Source: Ceriagrion tenellum (lineage: Eukaryota; Arthropoda; Insecta; Odonata; Coenagrionidae). Taken from it: a stretch of DNA of 64,000 nt. The position numbers and the translations under genes are program-made. The notes under the pieces are model-generated. The model was not told where the DNA came from. It was given only the letters and a program-made list of their open reading frames with translations, and did not search any database. Positions 35,351 through 46,157 of the stretch are shown here, piece after piece. The stretch spans positions 97,102,848-97,166,847 of the forward strand of contig OY720643.1 of assembly GCA_963169105.1 (NCBI GenBank), in the 5' to 3' direction. The stretch's first letter is position 1. Each line of letters begins with the position of its first letter.

Positions 35351-36130
35351 AAAAAATGCTTACATTCCGAAAAAGTTCGACAGAACCAGGCGTTTCTGTT
35401 GACAGGGACGACTTTTTTTCCTATTATAAGAGTTTGGGTTAAGTATGTTACATCAGACTGTCGGTTATCTGAAATTCCCGTTCTTGTTGGGAGGAATTAA
35501 TTAGTAATAGTGTTCATCAACGGAGAAAATATTTAACCGGATATTATTCCCTTCCCACTTTACTGGATGATGGTTAAAAAAGAAAGAACCACATACAATT
35601 AGGGCTAAACTCGTGAGGTACTAAGAGTCTAAAGAATCAGAAAGCTTTTATAAAACAACGTATAATGATTATGTGAAAATCACGTTGAAATCATTATTTG
35701 CCAAAACCAAGATTTGCACCCAGTAATTCTCAGTAAAGTTGCAGCTCGGCTAGTTCCTCAGTTCTTCAAGTTTGCTAAACACAAACACCTCTTGTGTTTA
35801 AAGATGAGCTTTACCTCGTGGGAAGTGGCGCTTAGCACACGAATGCAGTTAATTAATTGCATCAAGAATACCGCATATACACCGAGTCTCAGCCTCGGAG
35901 AAATTCATAACGGAAGAGGATGCCCAGGTAGCTTAAGTAGTTAGAGACTGGCGCGATATTTAAGGGATTGATTTTGTATGTGAATGGTTTTTTCACGATT
36001 AATTCTTCATAATTGTAAGAACACTACTGGGTGACTACATTTAATTTAATGCATAGCCATTACCGCTGCTCCTTAAATCTATAAGTGAAACTAACTAACA
36101 CCCGAGTTTAACTGCTCTCTCGAACGGCAA
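35351..36130. other. Stretch without recognised genes
   Basis: Apart from the possible SINE head at 35922-35985, nothing was recognised. The frame at 35714-35944 has no known domain. Confidence 0.4.
35922..35985 (+). mobile_element. Possible SINE head (tRNA-like A box)
   Basis: CCAGGTAGCTTAAGTAGTTA then GAGACTGGCGCGATATTTAA resembles the start of tRNA-derived SINEs (A box TAGCTTAAGTAGTTAG). The B box region is lost. Uncertain. Confidence 0.35.
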
Positions 36131-36134
36131 ACAT

Positions 36135-37105
36135 ATTCGACAAATTACTGGCCAACTTTGTCGTAAATTGGGTTTTGTTACCGTAAACTGTTCCAGAGTA
36201 CCTGGCCAGAGCGACGATAAAATCAGAGAAATCAGACACTTCTCCCTTGATCAACCCCACTTGGAATACGTAGCCAGTATTTGGCCACCCAATGAGCTAG
36301 GCTTAAAAAAAGAGTTAGAATGCGGGCGGAGAAGATCAGCAAGATACCTAAAAGGCCGGGATGATAGTCTAGATAGTTGCACTGACCACTTCCACCGTTT
36401 TTTCATCCACCATGCGCAGTGATTTCAAATGTTACCCCACACTTGGGAGAATCAGGAACTAAAAGTTACGAATGAAAGATATTTTAGTTGCCAAGCTGTA
36501 CAATTGATGTCACAAAGGCATATGGACGTAAAGAGACCAAACCAGAGACAGAAAATAAACTCGTCCACAAGTTATCTCTAGGACACACAGCGTGATAGAG
36601 GGTTGACATTTAACGTGAATTCTAAACCTACAAAAATCCTGACGACATTATCAATACCTTACAAACTCCAACATACTACAGAATATCAGATCAGTGGAAT
36701 CAAATTTAGTATATAGACAGCATAACAGACAAGTTTAAATCATCGTCCATCCCGTGATCGTACAGACCATAATGGCCACCAGTGAGACAGTAAAATAGGT
36801 TTGTCGACAGGTAGTGCAGCTGATAAGTCAATTAGCTCCCTGATGTAGCTTAGTTAGCAATTAGCTTCTTCATCCGCCACGTAATACTAACATTACGATT
36901 CGTATGATCCCTGCATGACTCTAGTGCCTTGTTCACGTAGTTCCAATATACACTAATTAGAGTTTCTATAGCATAGACAGCATACCAACAGTGTAGTGTT
37001 TGTTGGTGAATGTTACTGGGTATTATAGAGCATGTTGGTGATACCTCACTCCCAGCCAAACAGCCTTAGGAAGGCTTGCAGGGTAATACGTAGATGTATA
37101 TGTCT
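36135..37105 (+). pseudogene. CR1-like LINE subfamily 2: C-terminal domain and long 3'UTR
   Basis: An 84-residue frame (36168-36422) reads MGFVTVNCS, then DDKIREIRHFSLDQPHLEYV, ASIWPPNE and LKKELECGRRRSARYLKGR. This parallels ALVRPHLEYAASIWDP and the basic RKAARF block of other CR1-like copies, but with subfamily-specific residues. About 650 bp of non-coding sequence follows, shared with 10060-10465, and ends with CTTGCAGGGTAATACGTAGA and a GATGTATATG tail. RT and endonuclease are absent. The 3' terminal box is shared with the main subfamily although the rest of the UTR is not. Confidence 0.85.
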
Positions 37106-37161
37106 GATAGTAAACTGAAGCTAAAGAGATATGGAAGCATCTAGCAGAAAGGGAAATTGTC

Positions 37162-37451
37162 TTAAACAAAACTCAGCTTAAGTAGTAAAAATAACTTTTA
37201 CTCTCCACTGGTTAGTTCACAGATCAATTTATTGCACAATCAAGATTTCTATGCCTGACATCATCATCAGTGCTCGCTGACCCACATCATGATTTCACTG
37301 ATAGGTCAGTTAGCACCTGATGATGATGCCAAGCATCGTAATCCGCTCTAAGCAGTGAATTGATCTGTAAATTAATCAGTGGAGCGTAAAAGTTATTTTT
37401 ACCTACTAATATGGAACTCCACAAAGTTGAACTGAGTTTTATTTTGTTTAA
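37162..37451. mobile_element. Fold-back element FB1 with paired CTGATGA modules
   Basis: The left arm (37166-37281) and right arm (37305-37447) are inverted copies: AAAAATAACTTTTACTCTCC on the left pairs with a right arm whose reverse complement contains AAAAATAACTTTTACGCTCC. The loop is about 23 nt. Both ends show ACAAAA next to TTAA (37162-37165 and 37448-37451), a possible target duplication; a 14-bp direct repeat AAAACTCAGCTTAA also occurs at 37168 and 37450. Each arm contains CTGATGATGATG near the centre: on the right a GATGC-CAA-GCATC hairpin then GTAATC, on the left arm (minus) an ATG...CAT hairpin then GAAATC. There is no coding sequence. It could be a MITE or inverted copies of a retroelement end. 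Confidence 0.75.
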
Positions 37452-37689
37452 AACTCAGCTTAACAACCTTATCGCCGAAAATTAATTTACTTTTGACTAT
37501 GAACTCGGCAGTAAGCTCCATTTCTGCTGTCCATGATATTCTCAATTACAAAGAACCAGAAAAAAACTTCAGCGATGAAATAAAAACACTGCTGAAGTAG
37601 CCTAAAGAAAAACAAGTCCAGCTATATCTGCTGCCGCACTGGGGCATCAAGCTGACTTTCCTCCGATAGGAAATGGCGTGACTGTTTTG

Positions 37690-37985
37690 TCATCAATGGT
37701 TGTTCAACCGTAAGATTGGTTGACTGCAGCCCTCCACCATTCCCTATCTAATGCTAGTTCCTTTTCCCTGGTATCTATTCCTATGTACTTTTCTCTTTAT
37801 TTGGCCCATAAGCTTATTCCTGGGTCTTCCTCTGGGGACTTTCCCCCCTATGTTAGCTTCAATTATGTTCTTCACAAACCCATTGTTCCTCAGGGTGTGT
37901 CCAATCCATCTGGTTCTTCTTTTCAGCATGGTGTTCCATATGGTCCTTTCCTCTTCTACTCTTCTGTACACTTCATCATTTCTTA
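37690..37985 (-). pseudogene. Family B LINE C-terminal fragment
   Basis: A clean 75-residue minus-strand frame (37971-37744) reads MYRRVEEERTIWNTMLKRR, then TRWIGHTLRNNGFVKNI, GGKVPRGRPRNK and IKRKVHRNRYQ. The 3' end (37690-37710, reversed) is TTGAACAACCATTGATGAC, the same terminal sequence as at 21.55 and 41.8 kb. It is 5'-truncated to about 300 bp. Within its short span only the last few codons are off frame, so it may be a comparatively young copy. Confidence 0.92.
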
Positions 37986-39094
37986 GATGAGAAAGAAATG
38001 ATAGTTACGAAATGATTGTTAAAAAATGATTGTTATATATGAGATAATAAAAGCTCGATCGTGAAATTATATAGTATTTAAAATTTTTGGGAGCTTCGCC
38101 GAGGTCATATAGCCGTCCACACTAGTGCAATATGGAAAATAGTAATTCAAACTCTGTGTGCAGGTACCTGTCACTGTTTATATTATCTCTGTGAGCGTCT
38201 CCACTAATGCAGAGCAGGAGCCGAAAAATCTCTCGTTTATTTCCCTGAATGACGACGCATTTGAGACATGGACGCAGATGAGACGGAAACTTTTTATTTT
38301 GGCGCTCATTTTCAAAATGAATGTGAGAAATTCAAATATTAAAAATTTAAACCGTAAAAAAAAACAATCATTAAGATAAAAACTACGATAAGTTCTCTAA
38401 GCTCGCCTATGATTCACGCGTGCTGAAGGATCTATCACATGATGCACGGCCCCGTGAATAATTATGCGCATAATAATTCGCTTCTTCGCACGAAATATGG
38501 CTTCCGAGGCGATTTGATATGGGACACAGCGCTAAAAATAGGACACGGCCTGATTTCACGCGAGCAAATGTGCAGACGGTCTTGCATTAGCATTCACGAG
38601 CGGATTCATCACACTATGAAAACATTTTACGAGCACAGGAATATTCATTGGCTGAAAAAAATATCATCATCCGCTGAGTCACGTTTCCATTCAATGCACC
38701 GTTTCCTCTACAAATTTTCTTTTACATCTTGTCAACCCCATTAATCAAAGCTATAGCTAAATTCAATAAAAGTAATTATTCTATTTTATTAAAGAAAAAA
38801 CAGAATAACCCTGTTGTAAATAATTCTGATAATCGATAAATGCCGGAATAACAATTAAGACGTGTACACAAGACATTTTTTTTGTCGTTAGACAAACCCA
38901 AATACTTTCAAAAGTCCTTAATGTGATAATTGCATAATTATAACTGTTAACACCTCTTACCGCCTTGGGTACCCTGCATGGTTTTGTTTTCCACATATAT
39001 TATTTGTATTTTATATCATGTTTTGCATTAATAAGAGTCCCGAAGGATTAAGTAATAAGAAATATCACGGCTCAAGTAAAATTATTACACGTCC
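37986..39094. other. Stretch without recognised genes
   Basis: A 101-residue plus-strand frame (38439-38744) and a frame at 38158-38379 have no known domain. Region 38400-38750 is less AT-rich than its surroundings, but I cannot assign it. Confidence 0.4.
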
Positions 39095-39245
39095 CCCATT
39101 GTAGCAATTTTAGTAAAAGTTTTTATGTTAATTAGTTCAAATAAAAAATTTTACCACAATGTGATAGTTTCATTATTTCATAATAGTTTCGGCTACAAGT
39201 AGAATTTGAGTCAAACCCATCTGCAATGGGCGTGATATGGCTTTC
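39095..39245 (-). repeat. GATGGGTTTGAC...GCCGAAAC module (PLE terminal-repeat-like)
   Basis: Minus strand: GCAGATGGGTTTGACTC, then CTACTTGTAGCCGAAACTAT (GAAAC at 39186-39190), then AT-rich sequence with a second GAAAC. The hairpin CTACTTGTAG precedes the GAAAC box. The first box is damaged. Confidence 0.35.
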
Positions 39246-39439
39246 GAGGTCTTTTTTTGAAATGTCCGACCCTGGGTTAGGCAGAAACCTGTCTTATCCG
39301 TAAAAAAAAATAATTACCCCAAGAGATTCCGCTAAATACAGGTTTCACTTTATTCAAGTTTTCAAAAAAGTCTGGAATGAGTGAGACCCTGAGGCCAGAG
39401 TAACCTTGAGGTCAACCTTCTTCCACGGCGTTCAGTAGC

Positions 39440-39995
39440 ACCTATCCCCATAGTGCCTTTCCCAAACACGTCCCTTCCTATCCTTCGATGTCCTCTGATC
39501 CCTTCCCTAAATCCTCACTTACTACTCATTCGCCCTTCCTTCGGCCTCACCCAACACTTTCTCGATTCCACCCAATTCTCAATTTGTCTCGACTCAAAAC
39601 CTTTTCCTCCTCTCACTTTTCCCCTCTCGATCCTTGACTCTCTCCCGTCTTTCCTCAAACCACAGTATCGCCCTCCCCATCCGTCTTTCTCACTCTCTCT
39701 CTCCACCTCCTCCCTTCATGTGTCTGGCCTCAAATCCTTCTTTCACTCATCCCCCCTCTCGTTTCCCGCCCGACTCTCCTCTCCAACCCTTTTGAGCAAA
39801 AAGAAGAACTCCCTATCTTCCCCGGCTGTGAGAAGATTTATCATTCCCCATCTCTCTCCCTCTCTCTCTCTCATTCTATCTCCTATTCCCTCACCGATCC
39901 CGCTCACATCCCTTTACGGCGAGTCATTGAGAGTTTCGGAGCCGCATCAATTCGCCCATTCGAGGTTATCAATAAGAATTATTATTGCGTGGTGA
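39440..39995. repeat. Long polypyrimidine (plus strand) tract
   Basis: About 550 bp dominated by C and T on the plus strand, with CTCTCTCTC runs at 39690-39710 and 39850-39870. The 180-residue frame across it (39453-39995) is long because such sequence has few stop codons; it is Ser/Pro/Leu-rich without a domain. The tract could form triplex DNA. Confidence 0.6.
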
Positions 39996-40149
39996 AATTC
40001 ATGAAGGAAAAGTTCACCTCCGACAAAAGTCCGCTATACCAGCCAATATATGATCGTCTTTAGATTCACTTCTAAAGATTAAGAAACCGAATGTTAATGC
40101 CAATTCTTAATCCTAGTTATTACTTTAAAAAATGCATAAATGCATATAT

Positions 40150-40335
40150 AACTACACACATACATCAATAGAGCGAACTGGTCAATGTTTAACGAACGGC
40201 AATTTTGAAACACAATGGATGACTTTGCCAGTTAAGCTACCTATGCGTCCTCTTCCATCGAGAATTTCATGAGCTCTCGGCGCAAAATCGAGCGGTATTG
40301 GTCGAACCCAGACTTGACAGAGTTCAAGATAATTA
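40150..40335 (-). mobile_element. SINE-like repeat, copy 1
   Basis: Collinear with 41840-42030: GAGC(GA)AACTGGTCAAT, ACTTTGCCAGTTA(A/C)GCTACC and CATGAGCTCTCGG are shared in order. On the minus strand GTAGCTTAACTGGCAAAG looks like a tRNA A box, which suggests a SINE head. No B box is clear. Confidence 0.5.
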
Positions 40336-40338
40336 GTA

Positions 40339-40455
40339 CATAAAGCATGTTCAGACAATTATCACACAGTCACATGGCAGGAAACAATTGGAAGATTATA
40401 AACCAATGAGAAATTAAGACACATTAACCTTGGTGTTAACTATTGTGTGTTAGCA
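40339..40455 (+). repeat. Dispersed repeat R2, copy 1
   Basis: GCATGTTCAGACAATTATC, CACAGTCACATGGCAGGAAA and ACCTTGGTGTTAACTATT appear in the same order, reverse-complemented, at 50690-50812. It directly adjoins the SINE-like copy at 40150-40335 and may be its body. Non-coding. Confidence 0.7.
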
Positions 40456-41155
40456 TTTTTATATAAATTTTGAAAAATGACACATATATGCTATAAGCAT
40501 TGATACTATCGGAATTTTCTATGAATATATAAGTTTTACGAGCCTATACATAATACATAATTATACAACAGTGGACTTTTTTATCAACAACTGTTCAACA
40601 ATTCTAAAATCCGTCTGCAAGCTTCTATAAGTGCAGCCAAAATGATGAACAGATACCATATTTTCTTCTGCAGACGAACAAATGTTCAGATTATTGAATA
40701 CATCACGTACTGTACTAGAATCGTTCTTACATGGAAATTGGTAGTTTTACATGTTTAAGATTTGCACGATTTACCAGGTTTTACTTTCATTTAAGATCTG
40801 CGTAGAGCATGAGAATAAACTTCCATGGAGAAAACAGCGCAGCAATATTTCAAACCGATCCCACTCAATGCATCGATATCGATACTTGGGCAACGTTTAG
40901 CCAAGGACATTATTTTCACCTTATTTCATTTTACAATGGACGAGGTGAACTATAAATATAGTCCTTAAAAAGGCTTCTGTTGGGCTTCTGTCTTCAAATG
41001 TACTCTTAGGTTCTTTTCCGCGTTAGGAAGTGTCACATCGTTGACCGTTCCATCAGCCATCCTATGATCGTTTTAAGGTAACTTCTGAATATAAAGAACC
41101 TAGAATACATGATTTACGATATTTTATTAATAGTATTACTTTAAATAAAACTACT
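40456..41155. other. Stretch without recognised genes
   Basis: AT-rich. A minus-strand frame (41062-41304) overlaps the next LINE antisense and is a shadow. Confidence 0.45.
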
Positions 41156-41159
41156 AAAC

Positions 41160-41816
41160 TCATGGCACGCGGAAGAGAGAAGCTGAATGTAGAAGTCACC
41201 CAGAGAGGAGAGAAATTAGAGCAAGTGGTTCCTTCACCTATCTCGAAAGCACGATCACGTGAGACGGAACAAGAAATAAGTATATGGAGCGACCAGTTTC
41301 CCAAGCAAAGAGAGCATTCATGTTTAAAGGATAATTGCTGTGTTCAAAGAAGATAGGACCGCAGACTAGGAAACAGTGTGTGAAAAAATCGTGTGGAGCG
41401 TGGCACTCTATGGATCGGAAGTATGGACCATTGAGAAAGCAGGCCAGATAAGACTAAAAACATTCGATACCTGGTGCTAGAGAATGATGCTAAAGATATA
41501 GTTTATGGACAAAATAAGAAATTATGAAGTGTACAGAAGAATAGAAGAGGAGAGGACCATATAGAACGCCATACATAAACAAGAACCAGATTGATTGGAC
41601 ACACCTTGAGGCGCAATGGGTCTGTAAAAAATATAATTGAAGGTAAAATAGGGGGAATAGTCTTCAGAGAAAGACCCTGGAATAACATTATGGAACAAAT
41701 AAAGAGTGAAGTACATAGGAAGAGATACCAGGAGGTAAGGAGGGAACTAGTATTAGATAGGGAGGAGTGAAGGGCTGCAGTCAACCAATCTTAGGATTGA
41801 ACAACCAATGATAATT
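41160..41816 (+). pseudogene. Family B LINE RT C-terminal region
   Basis: It begins at REKLNVEVT, just after the RT catalytic core in intact relatives. It continues with a decayed PISKARSRETEQE region, SVALYGSEVWTIEKAG, FDTWC, a stop, then RNYEVYRRIEEERTI with stops, and ends TTGAACAACCAATGATAAT. At least five stops or shifts make it dead. It parallels 60420-61110 and 20900-21575 closely. Confidence 0.9.
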
Positions 41817-41839
41817 TCTTTAAATTATGCCAAAATACA

Positions 41840-42030
41840 TACATAATCAGATATAAACATTCATGGAGCAACTGGTCAATATTTCATAAACGGTGATTGA
41901 AATACGCGATGAAACGACTTTGCCAGTTACGCTACCCAGGTGTCCTATTCCGCAGTGAATCTCATGAGCTCTCGGTGAGAAATCGAGGGGCCTCGGTTTG
42001 TTACCTCAGTCCAGTGGGGGCGCGATAATC
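41840..42030 (-). mobile_element. SINE-like repeat, copy 2
   Basis: Second copy of the element at 40150-40335, with the minus-strand A-box-like GTAGCGTAACTGGCAAAG. It lies right after the 3' end of a family B LINE. Confidence 0.5.
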
Positions 42031-42284
42031 CAGAGCTCTTCACTAAGTAGTCACGTGGTACAATCACGAAGAGATCGAGATTTTTATTTGTTATACCCAT
42101 TTGTAATATTCTCACGCAGCCTTCCCAATCGAGTTATTTTTCTCGCGGGAATATTATTGATGGCGTTAAATATTGCGATTCGAGGCGCAGTAATCAACAT
42201 ATGAGGCGTATGAAAGTATTTCAGTTGTATCAATAACGGCTTAGTACTAATTTCTATGACTGCCCAAAATTTTGAAAAATAATT

Positions 42285-42915
42285 AAAGATAATCAAAGCC
42301 ATGGCTTGCCGGAATGGTGTCAGTTTTAAGTGCCTTGACAAGATGCAAAACCGCTGTCACTCTAAGAGAGCCACTCAATTGCTGACCTCTCTAACGGTAA
42401 ATACGAATAACCTGAACGGCTGGGTTAAATTACCTTTTGTCAGAATAATTTCCTATAAATTACAGAATATTGTTCTAATTGACAAAATCAAGGTTTCATT
42501 TTATGACCCAGTGACGCTTGGGAAACTTATATTACATTCTAAAGATCGTTATATGGACATAAGTGGAGTTTGTAAATTAAATTCGAATAATTGTGGTATG
42601 TCGTACACCACCCAAACTTGCCGGGTTTTAAGGACAGAATTAAAGAACATAGAAGTTTTTTTGAATAGGGATGGCAAATCTTGATTTGAAAAACACTTGT
42701 TCTCTTCCAATCATTTTAGCAATTTTGATACTGATATTTTACACTGTGCTGAAAAAGGGCTTAAATATTATTTCATAGAGAAATTTGAAATTGTCAATAG
42801 CGCGGATAGTATTTTTAATTATGTTTTATTTTCAACCGACTCCCTTCTGTTAAATTTACGCCTCTCTGTGACTCACTATTGCCACAAAGTTCCGAAAAGA
42901 GGACGCCAGATGTGA
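42285..42915 (+). pseudogene. Penelope-like element: end of RT region plus GIY-YIG endonuclease
   Basis: One reading frame runs about 210 codons with a single stop (TGA at 42682). The first part has WVKLPFVRIISYKLQNI and VTLGKLILHSKDRY, which resemble the segment linking RT and endonuclease in Penelope-like elements. Next comes ISGVCKLNSNNCGMSYTTQT (about 42560-42620), aligned with the GIY...YIG signature. After the stop the C-terminal helices follow (FSSNHFSNFD, LHCAEKGLKYYFIEKFEIVN). GIY has become GVC, YIG has become YTT, and the following arginine region reads RTELKN, so the nuclease is almost surely inactive. The RT palm domain is missing upstream; SINE copy 2 ends near 42030. A terminal-repeat module follows about 375 bp downstream. 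In PLEs this enzyme nicks target DNA to prime reverse transcription. Confidence 0.82.
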
Positions 42916-43289
42916 ATTCACTATAAAAGTAGAGTACCTTGTTCTTGTCGCGCAATATCGCCATCAGAGCGCAATATCGCCGACAGTGCGCACTCTGAAA
43001 TCTCCCTACCGCACTTAGAACATCTCGCGTTATGTCCGGCTCGCGACGATGTCCGCGAGCGAAAATGTCCGCGGCGAAATTATGGCCAAATTTGTGCCCC
43101 GAAAATTCGACACATAACCTTTAGTTTGACCTTCATCTCCACGTGAGTCTATTTCACTCTGTTGTTATGTTCTCCCTCCCCTTATCCCACCCCTTTTTAA
43201 CCAACCGCGTCATCTTGAATCATATCCCGTCCCTTACCCTCACCTCCACTACCCCTCCTACCACTTCTCCGCCCCTTTCCTTTGGAACT

Positions 43290-43402
43290 GGTATAAATAC
43301 AAGATGAGAGTTTGAATGTATTTACCTTGATAATGACATCAAGTGCTGAAACCATGGTTTGTTATTTCATTTTTCAAGTTTGGAAATTACTATTAAGTTT
43401 TA
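43290..43402 (+). repeat. PLE-associated terminal module: TATA-like hairpin and GAAACC box
   Basis: GGTATAAATACA (43290-43301) pairs with TGTATTTACC (43317-43326), forming a stem immediately before CTTGATAATGACATCAAG, itself a 6-bp hairpin (CTTGAT/ATCAAG). TGCTGAAACCATGGTTTG follows (GAAAC at 43348-43352). TATAAATA could also be a core promoter, as expected for a repeat that starts the next transcript. Same strand as the GIY-YIG frame 375 bp upstream. I take it as the terminal repeat of that element; proof needs a second repeat copy. Confidence 0.5.
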
Positions 43403-43453
43403 TTCCATCATGGACAAACATATGAAATGCTTAAGATGTACATCTAAGATAGA

Positions 43454-43817
43454 AATGGGCCAAATTTATTCATTCACTGGTAATCGAGTACTCGAATGAA
43501 TACCTGCGAACCCGGAAGAGTACGTGAGAACTCGAATGAATACCTTGATCCAGGCGGCACATGGATTCAGGTATTCATATGAGTACCTTACTGCCGCAAT
43601 AAAGACTCGAGTACCAGTGTGAATACCACTAAATAAGAGTACCCAAATGGAATTCGCTGGCGGCTATGGAGTAACAAGCCATTGGCCATGGCAATGGACC
43701 GGATTCGGATGAATACCTGATTTCCGGGTATTAATCCGAGTACTCATGTACTCGTCCGGGTCCCGAGGCATTCATTCGGGTATTCTATTATCAATGAATG
43801 AATGCATTTGGTCCATC
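43454..43817. mobile_element. Fold-back element FB4 built of GAGTACTCGAATGAATACC-like units
   Basis: The left end ATGGGCCAAATTTATTCATT pairs with the right end, whose reverse complement is ATGGACCAAATGCATTCATT. Homology runs about 95-115 bp inward on each side. Inside, variants of ACTCGAATGAATACC recur in both directions, about eight in all. No transposase and no clear target duplication. It is probably a non-autonomous DNA transposon or fold-back. Confidence 0.7.
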
Positions 43818-45785
43818 GCTAATCTGAGAGGTTAAAGCTCGCCAAAATCTCCAAGCGTTCATTTTTGTACCACGTGACTCCCTAGTTACACGACCGAGAT
43901 GTTCTCCAGCGGTTCCCACACAACTCCTCAGGCGAATAATTTTTCCACCGTGAGTTTCACCCAAATGAGTGAACACTATCGTGTGACTCCACTGGAAGTA
44001 CTCCGGCGTACTACTCCGCGGCCAGCCCCGTAGGTCTTTGGAAAATCACTATTTGTCGCCAGGGAATAGATTCGCCTACTCTCCGCGACCTTAATAGCTA
44101 CTTGTCAAATCCTACTGCATTTTTGGTGCATTTTTATTGGTACTTTCTCGAGGTACTCACTCCCACCAACTGTTCAAGCATCATCTAGCTCAAGGAAATG
44201 CCTAAAATGAAACTGTTTGTGCCCTTTCTCAGGAATTAAAGGAGAGAATAAATGGAATAAAACTTGTCATTAAATATTTCTAGATTACTTAATAAAAAAC
44301 ACTTTTAAAGTCGTTTGATTCGATTCACTTGATAGCGCAACTTGATGTAAAGAAACTGGGAGAATTTGAGCGCAGAATTAATCAGGAAATATTTTACCAT
44401 CTCCCGATTGTGCATTTGCGCATGAAACGACGCACTTTTCAATCCACATCCATCCATAATGTGGCGTTACTGTTAGGATCATAACAGAAAGGGATTAGTA
44501 GACAATCTGATTTACGGAGTGGTGCCGCTGACGACGTCCGAGAGTCTTTAAAGGAGGGCCAGAAGGCAGGAGCTCTCTCTGCCCAATTCCTGAAGATCTC
44601 TTCAAAAATTATTTCGTTTTATCCGCACCCCGAAGATTCAGTCTCTGGTGGCATTTATTTCGTTCTTTCTTACCATAGGTGCTTTTTTAAACGGGAAATT
44701 ATTGAAAACTGATTTTTTTGTGTGTATTTGATCGATTTATGCAGCACCACTCTTCGAGCTTGGCAAGCGGGAGACTGCCCCGTGCCAGCACCTCCAAGGG
44801 TCCCGTATTTAGAAGGAAATCGGTTATCACAGGACGGAAAAACATATTGGCAAAAACCTGCGTGACCGCTACATTATCGCATGCAATATTGGTCACTGTG
44901 TACGGTTATGTACCACTGTGTGCGTCATACTCTATGTCTCCAACGGATATTAGTTTGCTATTAAGGACTTGTACTCTAGTGGGTGAATCTAAAATTTATT
45001 GGATTTTATTAAAAGGTTAGGTTTGCAAAAAAATTAATTAACAAATTGAAAATGATAGTAAATCATATCACATATTGATTCTATAACTTAGGGCTCCAAT
45101 AACTATATTTATAATACCTGTAAACAATAGTTGCCTAGGGCTCCATAAGTCCCAGTTGGGCTGCGCCCCCCAAGTTTCTAGGGAGGGCTCTGGATTTCTC
45201 TCTTCCCTCTCGTTTTCCCGTCAGCACATGTCATACAATAGTGAACCCCTGATATTCAGACTGTTTTTTTTTCTTATTTGCTCCCTACGTATCTACGGGT
45301 ATAACGGGAAAAAAGTAACATTGCGTCTCCCCGAAATGTTACCAACTTCTGTGAGGTTGTCATACGTCAAATACGTGCAAAGAAGTGCCTCGTGTCAAAG
45401 AACTTTAAAAAAAAGTATTAAGGTTATATAAGCGAGTACTTTTCCTGCATCAATTTGCCACACACATAATTTTAAACTGATCTATATGGTGCTTTAAATA
45501 CCATTTAAACCCTATTTCCTCACCATGAAAAAATATACATGTTTTTAACAGTAAAAAAAGAGGGCACACAATTTAGATTGTGATATTCAATGGAATACTT
45601 ATTTTTGGACGCGATGTATACTACCCCCCGCTCCTTGTACACGCTAAATCGTTGCCCCATTGAGACCAAACAATGAGGTCATCATCTGCAAAAAATATGC
45701 ATCAAAATAATTGTTAAAATTTGTAAAATTTTGCTTTTGCCTATGATTTTAATACACTATCATCAAACTGCCAAAAAACATTTTT
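43818..45785. other. Stretch without recognised genes
   Basis: Region 44400-45010 has mixed composition and frames on both strands (44718-45020 plus, 44699-44896 minus) with no recognisable domain. AGGGCTCCA occurs twice (about 45091 and 45139). No LINE or SINE motif. Confidence 0.4.
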
Positions 45786-45789
45786 TCGG

Positions 45790-45860
45790 GTTTTCTAACA
45801 GGTCAAGTAGTCAGCTTTTGCCAACGTTCCGGCGGGATCTTTCCGCAATCCTCTTCAGGG
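45790..45860 (-). repeat. CTGAAGA...GGAACG module with GC-rich hairpin
   Basis: Minus strand: CTGAAGA (45852-45858), then GGATTGCGGAAAGATCCCGC, in which GGAT/ATCC or GCGG/CCGC can pair, then CGGAACGTTGGC where GAAAC carries one change. The first box is intact. It is one of three modules within about 420 bp. Confidence 0.5.
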
Positions 45861-45984
45861 ATGCTAAGCAATTATAGAGAAATACAGGCTTGAACTTCTT
45901 CCCTCGATGTGATCTAAATGCGAAAAAAACATTAGTAGCTGATTGTATGCATAAATGACTGACTAGTCTTTGGTAAGTGTGGCT

Positions 45985-46035
45985 TTAAGATTTACGTTTC
46001 GGATACTAGCGTTCACTACATCCTCTCAAAAATTA
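45985..46035 (-). repeat. TTGAGA...CGAAACG module with GGAT/ATCC stem
   Basis: Minus strand: TTTGAGA, then a stem GGAT(46020-46023)...ATCC(46001-46004) around a 15-nt loop, then CGAAACG (GAAAC at 45996-46000). The second box is intact; the first is damaged. Confidence 0.45.
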
Positions 46036-46157
46036 ACAAAAATATGGGTAGTTTAACTACTTGTATTTTTATAAAAAGCACAGTCTTTGGGCAAACATAA
46101 ATTCCTTTGAAAAGGACAAATCACTCTATATGCACAGAAAAAATTAATCAAGTCCTC

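Noticed and set aside
39453..39995. 180-residue plus-strand open frame, among the longest in the window
   Set aside because: It lies in a polypyrimidine tract where stop codons are rare, is Ser/Pro/Leu low-complexity, and has no domain.
42084..42341. 85-residue minus-strand frame
   Set aside because: It overlaps the start of the PLE frame in antisense and has no motif.
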